Shown here: piece by piece, positions 34,646-47,242 of the stretch | Position numbering within the stretch: the stretch's first letter is position 1 | Layout of the letters: every line of letters begins with the position of its first letter | NCBI RefSeq assembly: GCF_000005505.3 | Contig: NC_016133.3 | Coordinates: 15,686,001-15,750,000, forward strand | DNA length: 64,000 nucleotides | Direction of reading: 5' to 3' | Source of the DNA: Brachypodium distachyon | Taxonomy: Eukaryota; Streptophyta; Magnoliopsida; Poales; Poaceae | The notes under the pieces: model-generated | What the model saw: only the letters and a program-made list of their open reading frames with translations | What the model was told of the DNA's origin: nothing | Databases searched by the model: none | Translations under genes and position numbers: made by a program

Positions 34646-37261
34646 TCACTTACGCAACCTCCTCGGAAGCACCGTCTCATATTTGTCGAGGTCGGCCTCG
34701 AAGAGAGAAGAACCAGAGTAATAATCGTCGTTGTCATCCTCTGATTCCTCTCCTATCCAATACCTGTCCACGTCCGGGCTGCTGCACCAGTCAAGATATT
34801 CATATTGGTATTCAGAAGCAAACCTAGGGCTTCCAACCTCGAGGTCGTAGTCATGGGTCGAGTCATGAGGAAGCCGCAGCATACCGATCCCGGCGCAGTT
34901 CCCTCGCAGCAGCGGGCCATCGTCGTCGTTGTCTATGTCGACATTGAAGCAATGGCGTATGTCCAGCGACTCAAGGTGCGGACAGTTATCCAAGATGGTG
35001 GCGAGCCCTTTGTTGGTCAGGCTGTTGGCAAAGAGCTGTACTGAGCGTAGTTCGTGCATCGTTGCGATCCCTAGGGCATCCATGTCCTTTTGCCATGTCC
35101 ATTGTTGCCCATTGAAGTATTGTTTGTTCAGTCGGAAATGCTTCAGCTGGGGGCATGCTTCTACAATAACCTTGTACACCCTCTGATGTTGATTGTGATG
35201 CAGCGATAGCTCGAGCTCTTCGAGGAGAGGAAACCCCTTTATTATATCTTCAAATCCTTCCTTTGAGACACCCGAGCAAGAGATGAGGCGAAGACTCTTC
35301 AAACAGGGAGCCCTGCAAAGATAGAACATGGATCTTAACAACCATCAATGCATGCAGTGGCATCAGGAAATATTCAGATAATTGAACCCTATTTATAACT
35401 ATGTTGCTAACAGTCTTACAGTCTCGTAAATAACAACTGCAATTGCAAGAGAACAGAAGAACAGAGTTCAGTTGAAGAAGTCATTAAAAAAAATGACCTG
35501 ATCTGATCACAGAGCAAGCAGATCCAGTTGGACAATATTTTACCCATAAGCCACACGTTCACTTTGTTGCTAATCTAGCATGTGGAAGATTGCAGGAATG
35601 AGAATTGACCATATATACTTTAAGTATCCAAATGTTGGATACAAGGCTATAGCACAGATGCATTAGTGAATTAATTCGATCAAGTCCACATTTCATGCTC
35701 AAAATGCATTTAAAGCACAAGCTGATGATCAAACTTTCAGCTCATGTCAGTTTCTGCTAAGTCCGAACACTAGTATCTCAAGTTCAGGCATTTCACAAGT
35801 TCAAATTATCTTCCTACAGTTAACAAACTATCACAGCCTGACTAGCTTCCTCCAGATGAAAGCATTTGTACTTTGTAGTGATGATCGACTGTTTTCTTCT
35901 TCTTATATATCTGTAGATAAGTTCTCATCCTTTTTCTTATCTGCATCGAAAGAGATCAATCGCAGTTAACTAGCAACCCCTTTGAAACAATCCACCTTCC
36001 AACCTATAGAAGATATACGTAAGGTTCAAAGATTTTCATTGAAACGGCTCTACTCCAGCTGTACTCAAAAGATATCTCATCAAAACAAGGGAAGGAAAAA
36101 TAGAATAGAAAATAGGAGACTTCTACTTGAGATCTGCCTAGTAACCTGCAAGTGATTTTTCTAGAGCAACCCAGCAGGAGCACTGCCTTTTCATTAACAA
36201 AGTCTCGACAAACAAAATTTTGATTCTCATTAAGAAGTGCAGCCAACACACCTATTTCCCCTTGGAGTATAAGATATCTCTGCAGCCCAAATATTTAGTT
36301 TAACATGATCACTAGAATTCAAGACTAGCTTATGTTTTCTTTTTCCATACTTGCATCCATGCACATGTGTGCCCATATGTATGCAGATGCCCAGAATATA
36401 TTTTAGGAACACACTCCATGCTACAGCCTGCAGCTTTAAATTCTATGTGAAGGCTATTAATTACTGTATCTAAGATTACAATTGAGGAGTATATAGAACC
36501 TGTTGACAGACCAGAGCCATATCATTCGCGTACTTCAGAATCAACCAAAAAAGGGAAGAAATCGAATGTGAAGCCAACCGACAGAGATCAAACCCAGAGC
36601 TATCTAAAATTTGAAGGGAACAAACAATATATAGCAACCAGATAACAAAAAATTGAACAAATTAAAGAGGAATCAAAACATGAAACTAAGTGCTCTACAA
36701 CCAAGAAAAAATTATATTGAAATCTCTAAATTAGATACGCAATTCAGGCACAAAACTTGCTAAGGATCCAAACATACGGCGGATCGATCGGCCACCGCAA
36801 CACTAGGATTCAGATCGAATCAAGCACAAACTAAACTAAATTACTCACGGCGGATCGGCCGCCACCACAGCATTAGGATTCAGATCGAATCAAAAACAAA
36901 GCACGTAAAATACTCACTGCTCGCTGAGGTAGAGGAGGAAGCCATCGTCGGCGGCGTGCTCGCCGCAGAAGGCCTCGCACTGCCCCGCGCTGCGGCGGAC
37001 GGCCTCGCAGGCCATCCCCTGGCGGATGAGCTTGGGGGAGAGCTCGGCGTTCCCGCGCATGACGATGCGGCGCCACAGCTCCGGCTCGTCCCGCGCGGCG
37101 CGGCGCCAGGAGCGGCACACCTGGTCCGCCGCCATCAGGATGTCGATGTGGTCGAGCTTGTGGAGGACGGCCAAGATCGAGTCCAGTGGCATGTCCGCCC
37201 AGTTCCTCGCCTCCTCCGCCGCCACAGGCGCCTCCTGGAGGCCGCGAGAGGAGGAAGGCAT
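34646..37261 (-). CDS. F-box/LRR protein (FBL23-like family)
   Basis: Exon 1 37261-36918 and exon 2 35312-34646, phase-2 intron of about 1.6 kb, 336 aa. The F-box is at about residues 20-62 (NWADMPLDSILAVLHKLDHI, QVCRSWRRAARDEPELWRRI). The LRR part has APCLKSLRLISCSG, FPLLEELELS and LDNCPHLESLDIRHCFNV. The C-terminal tail is acidic (EESEDDNDDYY). Stop TGA at 34646-34648. Frame intact, so probably functional. The start of the intron carries a tandem duplication (36776-36915) that includes a second donor-like GTGAGTAA. Confidence 0.9.
36776..36915. repeat. 70-bp tandem duplication at an intron start
   Basis: 36776-36846 and 36847-36915 are near-identical (CGGCGGATCG, then TAGGATTCAGATCGAATCAA). 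It includes a TACTCAC segment, so the minus strand has the real donor GTGAGTATT at 36917 and a decoy GTGAGTAAT near 36848. Confidence 0.85.
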
Positions 37262-38768
37262 CGCGTGGTGCGGCTTCGCCGGGTTGGGACTTTTGGGAGG
37301 GTTTGGGGCTAGGGGAAGAAGGCGTGGGCAGTTGGGAATTTCCGTGGAGCTTTTTATTTTTCGGATTTGCTAATCTTGCGTTTATATATTTGAGCTCTCC
37401 TATACAGGTTTTTTTAAACTAATTTGAAGTTGCATAGGTTGATAGATTTTCTCTAAAATTTGATCAAACTTTAAAATTTGAACTTTTTTTACCAATAAAT
37501 AAATTACAAGTAGTAATCTGAAGAAAAGTATACAAGGTTGTAAAAAATTAAACGTTTTTGTTACCAAAGTTAAAGTGTTAATGACGACCCACCATTGGTT
37601 TGAGGGTACTTGGTGGTTGTAGGCATAACCAACCAGGGATCAAACTTCGGGACACCATATGTGTCTCATTTAAATAAACTACCTTTTCAGTAGTAGACAA
37701 TACATCCGTTGGCAGCAAGACGCTAAGGGCATCAACCTTAATCTTAAGAGGCTACATGATTTCAGTCTTGTGTAAAAGTTGTGTGAGTGCATGCATGTAG
37801 TGATGTGCGTGAGTTTCTGTGAATGTACAATGTAACTAAAAAGAAAAATGTTGGTTTCAAACCTTAACCTCGAAGACAAAATTTATGAAAAATTCAATCA
37901 CACTAATTTATGAATTTCGAAATTTAACCTTACAAAACAGATTGGTTTGCCTCGTCGGGATTGATGACGTGGAAGGGGTTATGCGCCGGAAGATATTGAC
38001 ATATGTGTCTGGCTTGTGCAGCTGGATGACTGGGTGCCATGCAGGATCTACAAGAAGTCTGACAACTCATCATGAGTAAATTTCACAAAACTACGATTTT
38101 CTTGCCAGTTGTGTCACAGAACCATGCATGATTTTTGCTAATTTATCCGCCAAGCCACAACTATTCGGGTTAATTGTGACAGCTAGCCCAAAACACATGT
38201 CTCTGCCCATTTGACACGATTTCCGACAACTAGGCCCCAGCTGCCAGGCGTCACGTCGGATCCTATCCGACCCGTCAGCCCACGGTTTACAAAGTTTCAA
38301 ATTCAGCTATTAGGAAGACAGGATTAGACAGGATTTTCCCTAGACTTCATCTACAAAGTTGAAATTTAAAACAAACTTTTTCTCTTTAAAATAATTCTTG
38401 ACATGCTGAATTAGGCCTAGTTTGAAACGTTGTAACATGTGTGTGAACCAATTTTCTTCATCAATTCAGCTGTTTTTTTTTCTTTCTTTCTTCCTTCTTG
38501 CACGAGAACCGTCTGCATATCCTTACCCACAAAAAGAACAGGAAAATAGAGTTAAAGACTCAGTTTCAGCGGTGGCGGCTGTCACGACGAACATATGGTT
38601 GATTCCCCCGGCCACGTGTTAAGAGCGGGAGCAGCCTCTGCAAACCTAAACTCAAGATTTAGCTAGTCACCCGCATACCCAACGTTCCATAAACGAGCGA
38701 TTAGAAACACCTTCTTTTTTATCTATCGGCAGCGTTAGAGAAGGAAGTCTGGAGGTTCTGCATGATCC
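37262..38768. other. Intergenic region between F-box gene (minus) and MYB gene (plus)
   Basis: Shared upstream region of two divergent genes. AT-rich at 37360-37560. No gene supported. The stretch at 38085-38300 has short ORFs without a domain, but its TTTCACAAAACTACGATTTT-type sequence resembles 6318-6340, suggesting an unclassified dispersed repeat. Confidence 0.4.
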
Positions 38769-39991
38769 ATGGATAGGATCGACGAGACAACGCCGGCGCC
38801 GGCGAGGAAGCCGAAGCAGCGCCGGAGTAGGTGGAGCCCCGACGAGCACAACCGCTTCCTCGACGCTCTCTCCATGTGAGTAGGAGCGCCTATGGATTCC
38901 TCTGCTTGATTTGCTAGCTTCCTGAATGGCCTTGGCTCGTTTGTCTGAAATTGCATTGCCTAGCTGAATCAACACTGGTGCTAAGTAAAGGTCTGAGATC
39001 CTTCCTCGCTTCTCAGGTTCGGTCGCGACTGGAAGAAGATCGAGGCGCATGTCGGCACCAGAACCACCATACAGGTGATCATTGTGATCAAGAGACTGCC
39101 CTGCATTTGTCTGAGGATTTGGGAAATGCAGATGCTGTAATGTTTCTGAATGGTGAGTGTGTTTGGTTTGGTGTGTGTAGCTTCGCAGCCATGCTCAGAA
39201 GTACTTTGAAAAGGCTCAGAAGATGGGTGTTACTGGGCTGCCGCCACCGAGGCCGAAGCGCAAGCACAAGCATGCCCCGCCGGTTCCGCAGCAGCAGCAG
39301 CCTGCACAGGGCTCGGCGGCGGCCGGACAGTCGCAATGGGCGCCGCCGCCAGGTAAATACTGTCTCCTTAATTGTTCCTTGGCTTTCTTGATTTACTGAT
39401 CTAACATTTCGAGTGTTTCTTTGTCAGGAATGCAGAGCTCCGGCTGTGGGAGCATTCTAGGTAGGACTACTTCGGCTTGTCTGAATAACCATGGAGGCGT
39501 AGGAACTGATCAGGTTCCAGCTGACGAACCAGCTGCTGCAACATATTCAGGTAAGATTAGTAGCTGATACCTGGCCGGTAGACTCGCAGTTTGTCACTCA
39601 CAAGGATAACAACATTGCTTTCTCCGATGTTTAATTAGGCGACAATTCGTTCATGGGGACACCGAGCTTCTTCAGTGAAATGAGCATGGCCTTGGAGTGG
39701 GTTGGCAGTAGCACTGGCAGCACAAGTTTGGCATCCACAGCAGTTGGGCCGCCGCCCTCGACCCTGCCGGAGGTCGAGACAATGCTGCCTGTTGATGAGG
39801 CAGCGATGGATCCTTGGGACATCATCATGCAGGAGATCAAGGATATCGGGTTGGATATAGACATGGACATGGACATGAAGATCTTCCCCTCTATCATTCC
39901 CGCAGGCGGAAGTGAATGCGGCAGCCCTACGCCGCATCATGGCGTCCCTGGTGCCTGGTGTGACACAAACTTACCTTCACCATATGTGTGA
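38769..39991 (+). CDS. SHAQKYF-class single-repeat MYB transcription factor (REVEILLE/CCA1-like)
   Basis: Five exons: 38769-38875, 39017-39074, 39181-39352, 39428-39550 and 39639-39991, total 813 nt, 270 aa, all junctions GT..AG. The MYB repeat spans exons 1-3 (RRSRWSPDEHNRFLDALSMFGRDWKKIEAHVGTRTT begins at about residue 18) and ends in the diagnostic LRSHAQKYFEKAQ. This is followed by the basic, proline-rich PPPRPKRKHKHAPP and a Gln run. The C terminus is acidic, with a run of Asp-Met pairs (about 39855-39880). The class binds evening-element type DNA and includes circadian and stress regulators, acting in the nucleus. No frame damage, so likely functional. Exact orthology is not established. 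A truncated copy lies at 42965. Confidence 0.9.
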
Positions 39992-40904
39992 TTAGTTTAA
40001 TTCTACTTGTTGGTATAACCAGGTATATCAGTAGAGTTTTAGCATACATAAACAGCAAAATCTCTAGATTTTTATCTTCCACAAAAAGTGATATGAGAAA
40101 ACTTCATGCAAATATCTTTGTTTCTCTGCTAAATCAAGAGACAATGTTCCACGAAATCCACACCCCTCATGTTATTATGAGTTTAGTTCGTACAGTTGGA
40201 TTTTATCTCATCATGAACATGGCACGAATGTGCACTTTGGTCACCGAACTTAAAAAATGTTGTGATCTGGTCATGAACTTCGCAAGTTGTGTACCCACAG
40301 TCAAATTTTGACGCCGTCCTTGGATCTCGACGGAGCCGTGATGACGTTGCTGACGACGCTCATGGGAGAATAATTTTGCGCGGGGAAATGTTATGCGACA
40401 CTCATGTGAACTATCTGTAAAGTTGGATGGAAAGAACAGCTCTGTCACTAGTCAATTCAGATTTCAACAAGGAGATAAAAACATGAAAACAAAAGTAATG
40501 GATACATACAGTGACCAATGGTGTGTCATATGGATTTGATCGATGAAACCGAAACCCCAGAATCATTATATGTACTGAAATTTGCAGCAGTAACAGAGTC
40601 GAAAAACAAGTCTGAATTATAACATCGTGTTGTTGTTTGCCTCCTCAACTTGTTTCCAGCGAACTACTAAAGTAAAAGATTGCTGACCTCTTTTATTGCG
40701 GCAAACTATATACGGTCTGAAGATCAGTTATTGAGCATGAATACGGAACTTAATTAAGCTTTCGAACTCAATGCAGAGAGGTGGATAAATCCCCAAGCAG
40801 AAAACCTGCCGCCTGAAATCGAAGCAAATAAACGATGGGCAACAGGGAAGGCATGCAGCAGTATCCACGCACTCCTCCATCAGAACGCCGAGATCACCGT
40901 TTCA
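39992..40904. other. Intergenic, 3' flanks of MYB and F-box genes
   Basis: Convergent 3' ends. No gene supported. From about 40400 rightwards the sequence is repeated at 44185 as part of the segmental duplication. Confidence 0.5.
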
Positions 40905-42365
40905 TTATATTCTCAGGTACCTACGTGCACCCTTGCCAAGAATCCTCTCATGCTCTTCAAGATCGGTCTCGTCAATGCCACTAAAGTAGCAAGAACGATC
41001 AGAATCATCGGACTCGCAGTCCTGGGCGTACATAAATTCACAGTCCAGTTCATCACCAATGTCTGACGACATGAAACACGTGGAACAGTAACTGATAGGG
41101 CTGCCAGGCTCAAAATACTCAGAATCATCAGTGAAGTCATCATCGTGGCTACCGGACTGAAAATGCTCCCAATCATTGGTCCAGTTATACGGGTAGAGCT
41201 TCTTCGTCTTGATCCGGGCACATTTCGCTCGCAGGCCGCTGTCCATAACAACATTGTCGCAAGAGCGGATGTCAAGGAACTCAAGGCGAGGGCAGTTGTC
41301 GAGGATGGCTACCAGCCCTTTGCTGTCGAGGCCGTCGCGGAAAAGCTGCAGGGTGCGTAGCTCGCACATCCTTGCGATCACAAAGGCTTCGCTGTTGTTG
41401 GCAGGGTATGGAGTTCTAGCAAAATATCGGCGGGATATTCTTTCTTTGGTATGTTTGAAGTGCTTCAGCCGTGGACAAGATGTGGCAACAAGGTCAACCA
41501 CCCATGTGGCAAGTATATTGTTGCATTGCGAAAGCTCCAGCTCCTCCAGCAGAGGGAACCTCAGTATTGCCTCCGCGAATGCGTCGGTGTGTACACCATA
41601 GCACTCGATGAGATGAAGGCTCTTCAGCGAGGGTGCACTGCAAAGATTGCACATGATCTTAGTTTGGTACAAGGGATTCAGATATGCACAACCAACATGA
41701 TGCTCTGTATCAATCCTGACATAAGATCAGCTGAGTTCAATCCCTTTTTTATTTCTACCGAACTCTGTTCCAAATAGTTTTTTTGTATTTCACGATCATG
41801 CTGCAAATTTCTGGAAATTCCACAAATGTCGTTTCTATTTTGTTTATACGTGTAACCTTAATTTCAGAATATATTTTGTACCAAATCAAATCAAGGAGGA
41901 GCAACAAATACAATAGAATCCCTAGAAATGCGGGTGGGGGGGTGAATTGGGGGAAGGATCTTACTACTGGGCGAGGAAGAGGAGCAGGTCGTCGTCGACG
42001 TGGCCCTCGGCGAGGAAGGCCTCGAGCTCCCCGGCGGCGAACCAGACGGCGAGCCGCGCCATCCGGTCGAGGCTGACGGTCTCCCGGAAGAGCCGCGAGT
42101 GGCCGCGCGTGTCGATGCGGCGCCCGAGCTCGGGCTCCCGCGCCGCGTCGTGCCAGGAGCGGCACGCCCGCGCCGCGCCGCCGAACATGAGCTCCGCGTC
42201 GCCCAGCCTGCGGAGCACGCAGAGGATCGCGTCCAGGGGCAGATCCGCCCAGTCGCGCCTCTCCGGCCGCTTGGACCGGAGCCTCCGGAGACGGCGCTGC
42301 CGCCGCCTCCCGCGGCCCGGCGCGCCCGCCGTCGGCGGCGGAGGCGGAGGAGAGAGTAACTGCAT
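40905..42365 (-). CDS. F-box/LRR protein, duplicate copy A
   Basis: Exon 1 42365-41965 and exon 2 41637-40905, 1134 nt, 377 aa. The donor TA|GTAAGA gives a phase-2 intron as in all relatives. A low-complexity Pro/Arg-rich N terminus (MQLLSPPPPPPTAG) precedes the F-box (RRDWADLPLDAILCVLRRLG, ARACRSWHDAAREPEL) at about residues 36-80. The LRR part has SAPSLKSLHLIECYGV, FPLLEELELSQCNN and LDNCPRLEFLDIRSCDNV. The acidic tail ends ARRYLRI. Longer than its duplicate by an inserted segment (about 41160-41040). Intact, likely functional. Confidence 0.9.
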
Positions 42366-42964
42366 CGCGTCGCGGGGGAGTGGGAGTTGGCGTGATGGAC
42401 GGAAGACTCTGTTTTGCGGGGTGGCTATTTGACACTGCTTGGTTTGCTAGTAATCAGATTTTAGGCCATTCAGGAACTGACACGTGTACTCTAAGACAAA
42501 CTGACAAAAGCTCAGCTTCCAACCAAATGGAACGGGCTTCTCAGTTTGGCCTTTTGGCACAGGACACTTTACGACTTGGCCTTCGGCACATGCGGATTTC
42601 ACGGAATTTTTTAAACAATGAGGATCCCAATTCAAATTCAAATTAACTACGGAGTACATCTCTAAAATTTTGTAGAAATCCTATGAAATCCACCTGAGGC
42701 AAGCAACCCCTTACAAGTATTGGACGGATGTGTGGTGCAATTTACTTCTTCCTATGAACAGCAACGCAATTTTTTTTCGAAAAATTCATGCACTATATGT
42801 TACTGTAGGAGTACATACTAAGATCTGAGAGTACTGTTCAGAAACAAGACTCACTTTCCTATGCATTCCATTATAAAAGTGGTATATATAATCCTTTTCG
42901 GCGAAAGATGGCGTACCTTTGCAAGCACACTTGAAGGCGGTGCATAGAAGCGAATGACCCTACC

Positions 42965-43770
42965 GCGTAGAGAAGGAAGTTTGGAGGAGCCGATCGATGA
43001 ATGGTAGGAGCCACGAGACGACATCCGGGCCGGGGAGGAAGCCGAAGCAACAACAGAGTAGGCGGAGCACAACCGCTTCCTCGAGGTGGTTTTCATGTCA
43101 GTGGGACTTATAGATGGCCATCGGGCTGGGGCAGCCCTATAATACCTCCTCTCGGCCCAGGTGCCGCACAAAGCCCGGTCGGGCCGACTCGATCCCGTTA
43201 AGGCCCTGCGGGCCCACCGAAGCCCCACTCAACGCATGGGCCAGATAAGAGATAAAAAAAAGAAAAACGGTTGGGCTGGGCCAAAAGAAGAAGAAAGGAT
43301 AGGCTACAACACTGGATCCCTGACTAACATGTTGCTAGGGAAAACCAGTTTCAACGACAGAAAGTCGACCGGGACAGGGTTTTGCTGACCGATATGGTTT
43401 GTCACCGAAAGTCCCTTTTCGGTGCTGAATTGAGAACTGGGAAGGTTAATGGCTAAACGTGTTAAACCTAAAAAAACATAAGTGCTATGCCGGGCCAGCC
43501 CGGTGGCTTGGGATGAAGTCCAAGCACGACACATGCGTGCTCACGGGCAGGCATGGCCCGATTAAACTGTGTCGGGCCTGGCCCGCCGGGCCACCGGATT
43601 TTTTTCAAATGGCAGTCCCGATGGCCATGTATAGTGGGGCCACATTCCTCTCCCCTGCATGCATGCTAGCTTCCTGAATGACCTTAGGTCGTTCGTTTTG
43701 TTTTTTTTTTTTGTAAAAAGGTCGTTCGTTTGAAATTTGCCTAGCTAGCTGAATGCCTAAATCAACCTGT
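42965..43770 (+). pseudogene. MYB exon-1 relic from the segmental duplication
   Basis: 42965-43105 matches exon 1 and 5' UTR of the MYB gene at 38769 (GAGGAAGCCGAAGCA, CACAACCGCTTCCTCGA), with the ATG and frame disturbed. 43665-43770 matches its intron 1 (GCTAGCTTCCTGAATG). They are separated by a TIR element at 43114-43628. Exons 2-5 are absent. Confidence 0.85.
43114..43628. mobile_element. TIR DNA transposon, about 515 bp, class uncertain
   Basis: Ends ATGGCCATCGGGCTG and CAGTCCCGATGGCCAT are inverted. TATAG flanks it at 43109-43113 and 43630-43634 (one base offset at the right). The interior is rich in GGCCC/GGGCC motifs, as in some grass hAT-like MITEs. No coding capacity. It splits the MYB relic. 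Confidence 0.65.
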
Positions 43771-43855
43771 GGTAACGATCTGTTATTGTGGAGACGGATT
43801 GCTCGTTTGTCGTTGCGGCGGCGGCACTCTTTGAGTATAAGATTATAGTGTTGGT

Positions 43856-43990
43856 GTGTCAGGACATCATTTGCAAAATCGTGCGACTCATTTGCTTGCA
43901 AACTATGCTAGAGTTAAGCAACACACGATTATCTGGATGGGCTCCGGTCCATCGTTTATAGTGGAGGGGGTTCTCCAAGATTGTATTGTT
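43856..43990 (+). mobile_element. LINE 3' RNase H relic
   Basis: A short frame reading NRATHLLANYARVKQHTIIW followed by a hydrophobic end, the pattern of the C-terminal tail of LINE RNase H domains. Too short for more certainty. Confidence 0.45.
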
Positions 43991-44846
43991 GTGTCTTCTT
44001 ACTATATCCCTTTACTAGCAAAAAGAAAGAGAAACATACATTTTTCGTATCTCAACTGTTGAAACCAGTAAAGGATTAGGCCCACGGAAGCCGAGTGCAA
44101 GGACAATGTTCAAAATAGAACTGCATGTGCCATTTCGGAGACTATATGAAAGAAGAAGACAGTTGAGGTCCCTGGGATGAAACAAGGTGATGCTATCTGT
44201 AACGTTGGATGGAAACAACAGTACTGTCGGCTAGTCAATTCAGATTTCTGAAATAAGATAAAAACATGAAAACAATAGTAATGGATAAATACAGTGACCA
44301 ATGGTATGTCATATGGATTTGATTGGTGAAATCGAAATCGGAAAGCATAATATATACTGAAATTTGAAGCGGGATGTAAGAGAGTACACACAAGTCTGAT
44401 TCAGAACATTGTGTTCTTGTTTGCCTCAACTTCTTTCCAGAGAGAGAAGCTTTGTGATCAGCCAGGTATGCTGATAACCACCATAGTTCGATCTTTAAAG
44501 GTCGCACTTTGGTGTCTCATGTTATAAAAAATTATATATCTATATATTGTCGGACTCCAATAGCTCTTGCAGTTTAACTTAAAAAAAAATCTTCTTTCCA
44601 ACGAGCTAGTAAAGTAAATCACTGGTGACCTCTTTTATTGTGGAAAACTATATACGGTCTGAAGGTCAGTTATTGAGCATGAATACGGAAATTAAACAAG
44701 CTTTCGAACTCAGTGTAGAGAGGTGAATCAATTCCCAAGCAGAAAACCCGCAGCCTGAAATCGAAGCAAATAAACGCTGGACAACAGGGAAGGCGCGCAG
44801 CAGTTTCGGCACACATTTCCATCAGAACACCAAGATCACCGTTTCA

Positions 44847-46406
44847 TTATATTCTCAGGTACCTACGGGCGCCCTTGTCAAGAATCCTATCATGTTCTTC
44901 AAGATCGGTCTCCTCATTGCCACTAAAGTAGACAGAACGATCTGAATCATCGGCCGACTCTGCGTACAAAAATAGACAGTCCTGCTCATCATCGATGTCG
45001 GTCCAGACATGTGGATATAACTTCTTCGTCCTGATCCGGGCACATTTCGCTCGCAGATCACTGCTATCCATGAAGACATTGTCGCAACAGCGGATGTCAA
45101 GGCACTCAAGGTGAGGGCAGTTGTCAAGGATGGCTAACAACCCTTTGTTGTCGAGACAACTGTCGAAAAGCTGCAGGGAACGTAGATCCTGCATCCTTGC
45201 AATTGCAAAGGCTTCGCTGTTGTAGGCCGGGTATACAGTTCTATCAAAATGTCGGCGGGATACTCTTCCTTTGGCATGTTTTGAGTGCTTCAGCCTTGGA
45301 CAAGCTGTGGCAACAAAGTCAACAACCCATTTGGCATGTATACTGTTGCATTGCCAAAGCTCCAGCTCCTCCAGCAGAGGGAACGCGAATGCGTCGTTGT
45401 GTACATCATGGCACTCGATGAGATGAAGGCTCTTCAGCGACGGTGCACTGCAAGGATTTCACATGATCTTAGTTGCTGGTACGCACATGGAGTACAAGGC
45501 ATATGCACAGCCTACATTTTCCACTGCTCCAGCATTTCATTTGTATAAAGTTTGTTGATTGTTGGTAGCTAGTACCTTCACCTCGGTTGGCCAGTCGGTA
45601 TATATCATTTGGCACCACAATTCTAGTATGCAAGAAACTTTATCAGGTTAACATATATAAACATGTTGCTCTGCAAATATGCATCAATCCTGACTGACAT
45701 AAGATCAACCGAATCCAATCTGTTTGTCAACTAAAATTTATTCCCACCTAAAAAAATTAACTCTGTTCCAAATAAAGTTTGATAGCGAGTATTTGTTTGT
45801 TATTCAGCACGATTATACTGCAAATTTCTGGAAGTTCAACAAATGTCCCTTTCTAGATTTTTTTTGGACGGTGAAAACATCGTACTGTACTGAATTTACA
45901 GGCGTACCCGTACGTAATTTCAGAATGTATTTTGTACTAAATCAAGGATGAGCAACAAAAACAACGAGAATCCCTAGATTAAATTGGGGGATCACGAATT
46001 AACGGGGATGGAACAGATCTTACTGCCGGGCGAGGAAGAGGAGCAGGTCATCGTCGACGTGGCCCTCGCCGAAGAACGCCTCGGACTCCCCGGCGGCGAA
46101 CGAGACGGCGAGCCGCGCCACCCGGTCGGCGCTGGCGGCGCTCCAGAAGAGCCGCGAGAGGCCGCGCGTGTCGACGCGGCGCCACAGCTCGGGCTCCCGC
46201 GCCGCGGCGCGCCAGGAGCGGCACGCCCGCGCCCGGCCGCCGAACATGAGATCGGCGTCGCCCAGCCTGTGGAGCACGAGGAGCATCGCGTCCAGGGGCA
46301 GCCCCGCCCAGTCCCGCTTGGATCGGCGCCTTCGGAGACGGCGCTCTCGCCGCCTCCCGCGGCCTGGCGCGCTCGCCGGCGCCGGAGGAGGAGATAGCAA
46401 CGGCAT
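44847..46406 (-). CDS. F-box/LRR protein, duplicate copy B
   Basis: Exon 1 46406-46024 and exon 2 45447-44847, 984 nt, 327 aa, phase-2 intron. The start MPLLSPPPAP (46406) is chosen because it aligns with MQLLSPPP of copy A; an upstream in-frame ATG at 46526 would add 40 residues unlike any relative. The F-box reads KRDWAGLPLDAMLLVLHRLG and ARACRSWRAAAREPELWRRV. The LRR part has SAPSLKSLHLIECHDV and LDNCPHLECLDIRCCDNV, ending ARRYLRI as in copy A. It lacks five residues before FPLLEELEL and a longer acidic segment, both in-frame deletions relative to copy A. Likely functional. Confidence 0.88.
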
Positions 46407-47132
46407 CGCGATTCGCGATCGACGGAAGACTCTGTTTTCGGAGTCTCTATTTGACACCGCTTGTTTAACAAAAGGATTGAGAGCGAACATGGGGTTTCGT
46501 TGATTAATGACTGAGCGAACGTTCATTGTTTAACAAGCCGAAGAGGCTTTCACGAAATACGTTTTCCAACAGAGTCCACGGGTACAAGAACAGGCGCGAA
46601 ACCGGATTTTGAACCCAACAGAGTCAGACGGCAGTGTCTGAGCTACTGAACCAAGTTATGCAGTAATCCATTTGAGAATCAAGACTCATCTTTGTATGCA
46701 TTTTTATTTTAGCAGAAATTGTTTGTTGCTACTTAATTGGCATATGCTACGCAACAATCAACTTAACGCCGGCCAACTTGTCCTGCAAAGACTTGGTAAG
46801 AAAAAACTTAAAGAACAGAGGAACTGACCACTTAGCACTGAGACACTCGATCCGCATCTAACTTGCCAGCTTATGGCCAGGTGTGTCTAGCTAATAGCTA
46901 CTGTATCTATCTATCATTCTATCTCCTTGTATGCTTCGCAAACAATGCAGCGACACTCACAAGAAACCCCAACGAATCAAATACATACAACTACAAAATG
47001 ACACCAATTAAAAACACAACCAGTGAGAACTTCTCTTCTTGCTGTGGGTCGAATCTCCAACAAGAATAATGCATGAGCTCATGCTTGTGGCATGCATTGC
47101 GTGTCCACAAAAGTCCAGAACTACATCTCTCG

Positions 47133-47140
47133 CTATAAAT
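47133..47140 (+). promoter_or_regulatory. TATA box of the UGT gene
   Basis: CTATAAAT about 105 bases before the chosen ATG, with AT-rich, gene-free sequence upstream. Inferred from position. Confidence 0.6.
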
Positions 47141-47242
47141 TCTAGCCAACATACATACATTACTCAATTGACATAACAACTGCATCATATATTGGGTTCA
47201 GGATCGCCAATTCGCCATCAAATCTCTATCTGTCAAATCTCA

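Larger units (their letters stand above)
38740..46470. repeat. Tandem segmental duplication (MYB plus F-box unit)
   Basis: Matching blocks in the same order and orientation are 38740-38880 with 42965-43105, 38910-38965 with 43665-43770, 40400-40600 with 44185-44380, 40620-41660 with 44400-45460, and 41755-42440 with 45760-46470. The second copy lost MYB exons 2-5 and gained a TIR element and a LINE relic. Confidence 0.9.

Noticed and set aside
41755..42435. 226-codon minus-strand ORF over F-box exon 1
   Set aside because: Shadow frame of the GC-rich F-box exon; the F-box frame is 41965-42365.
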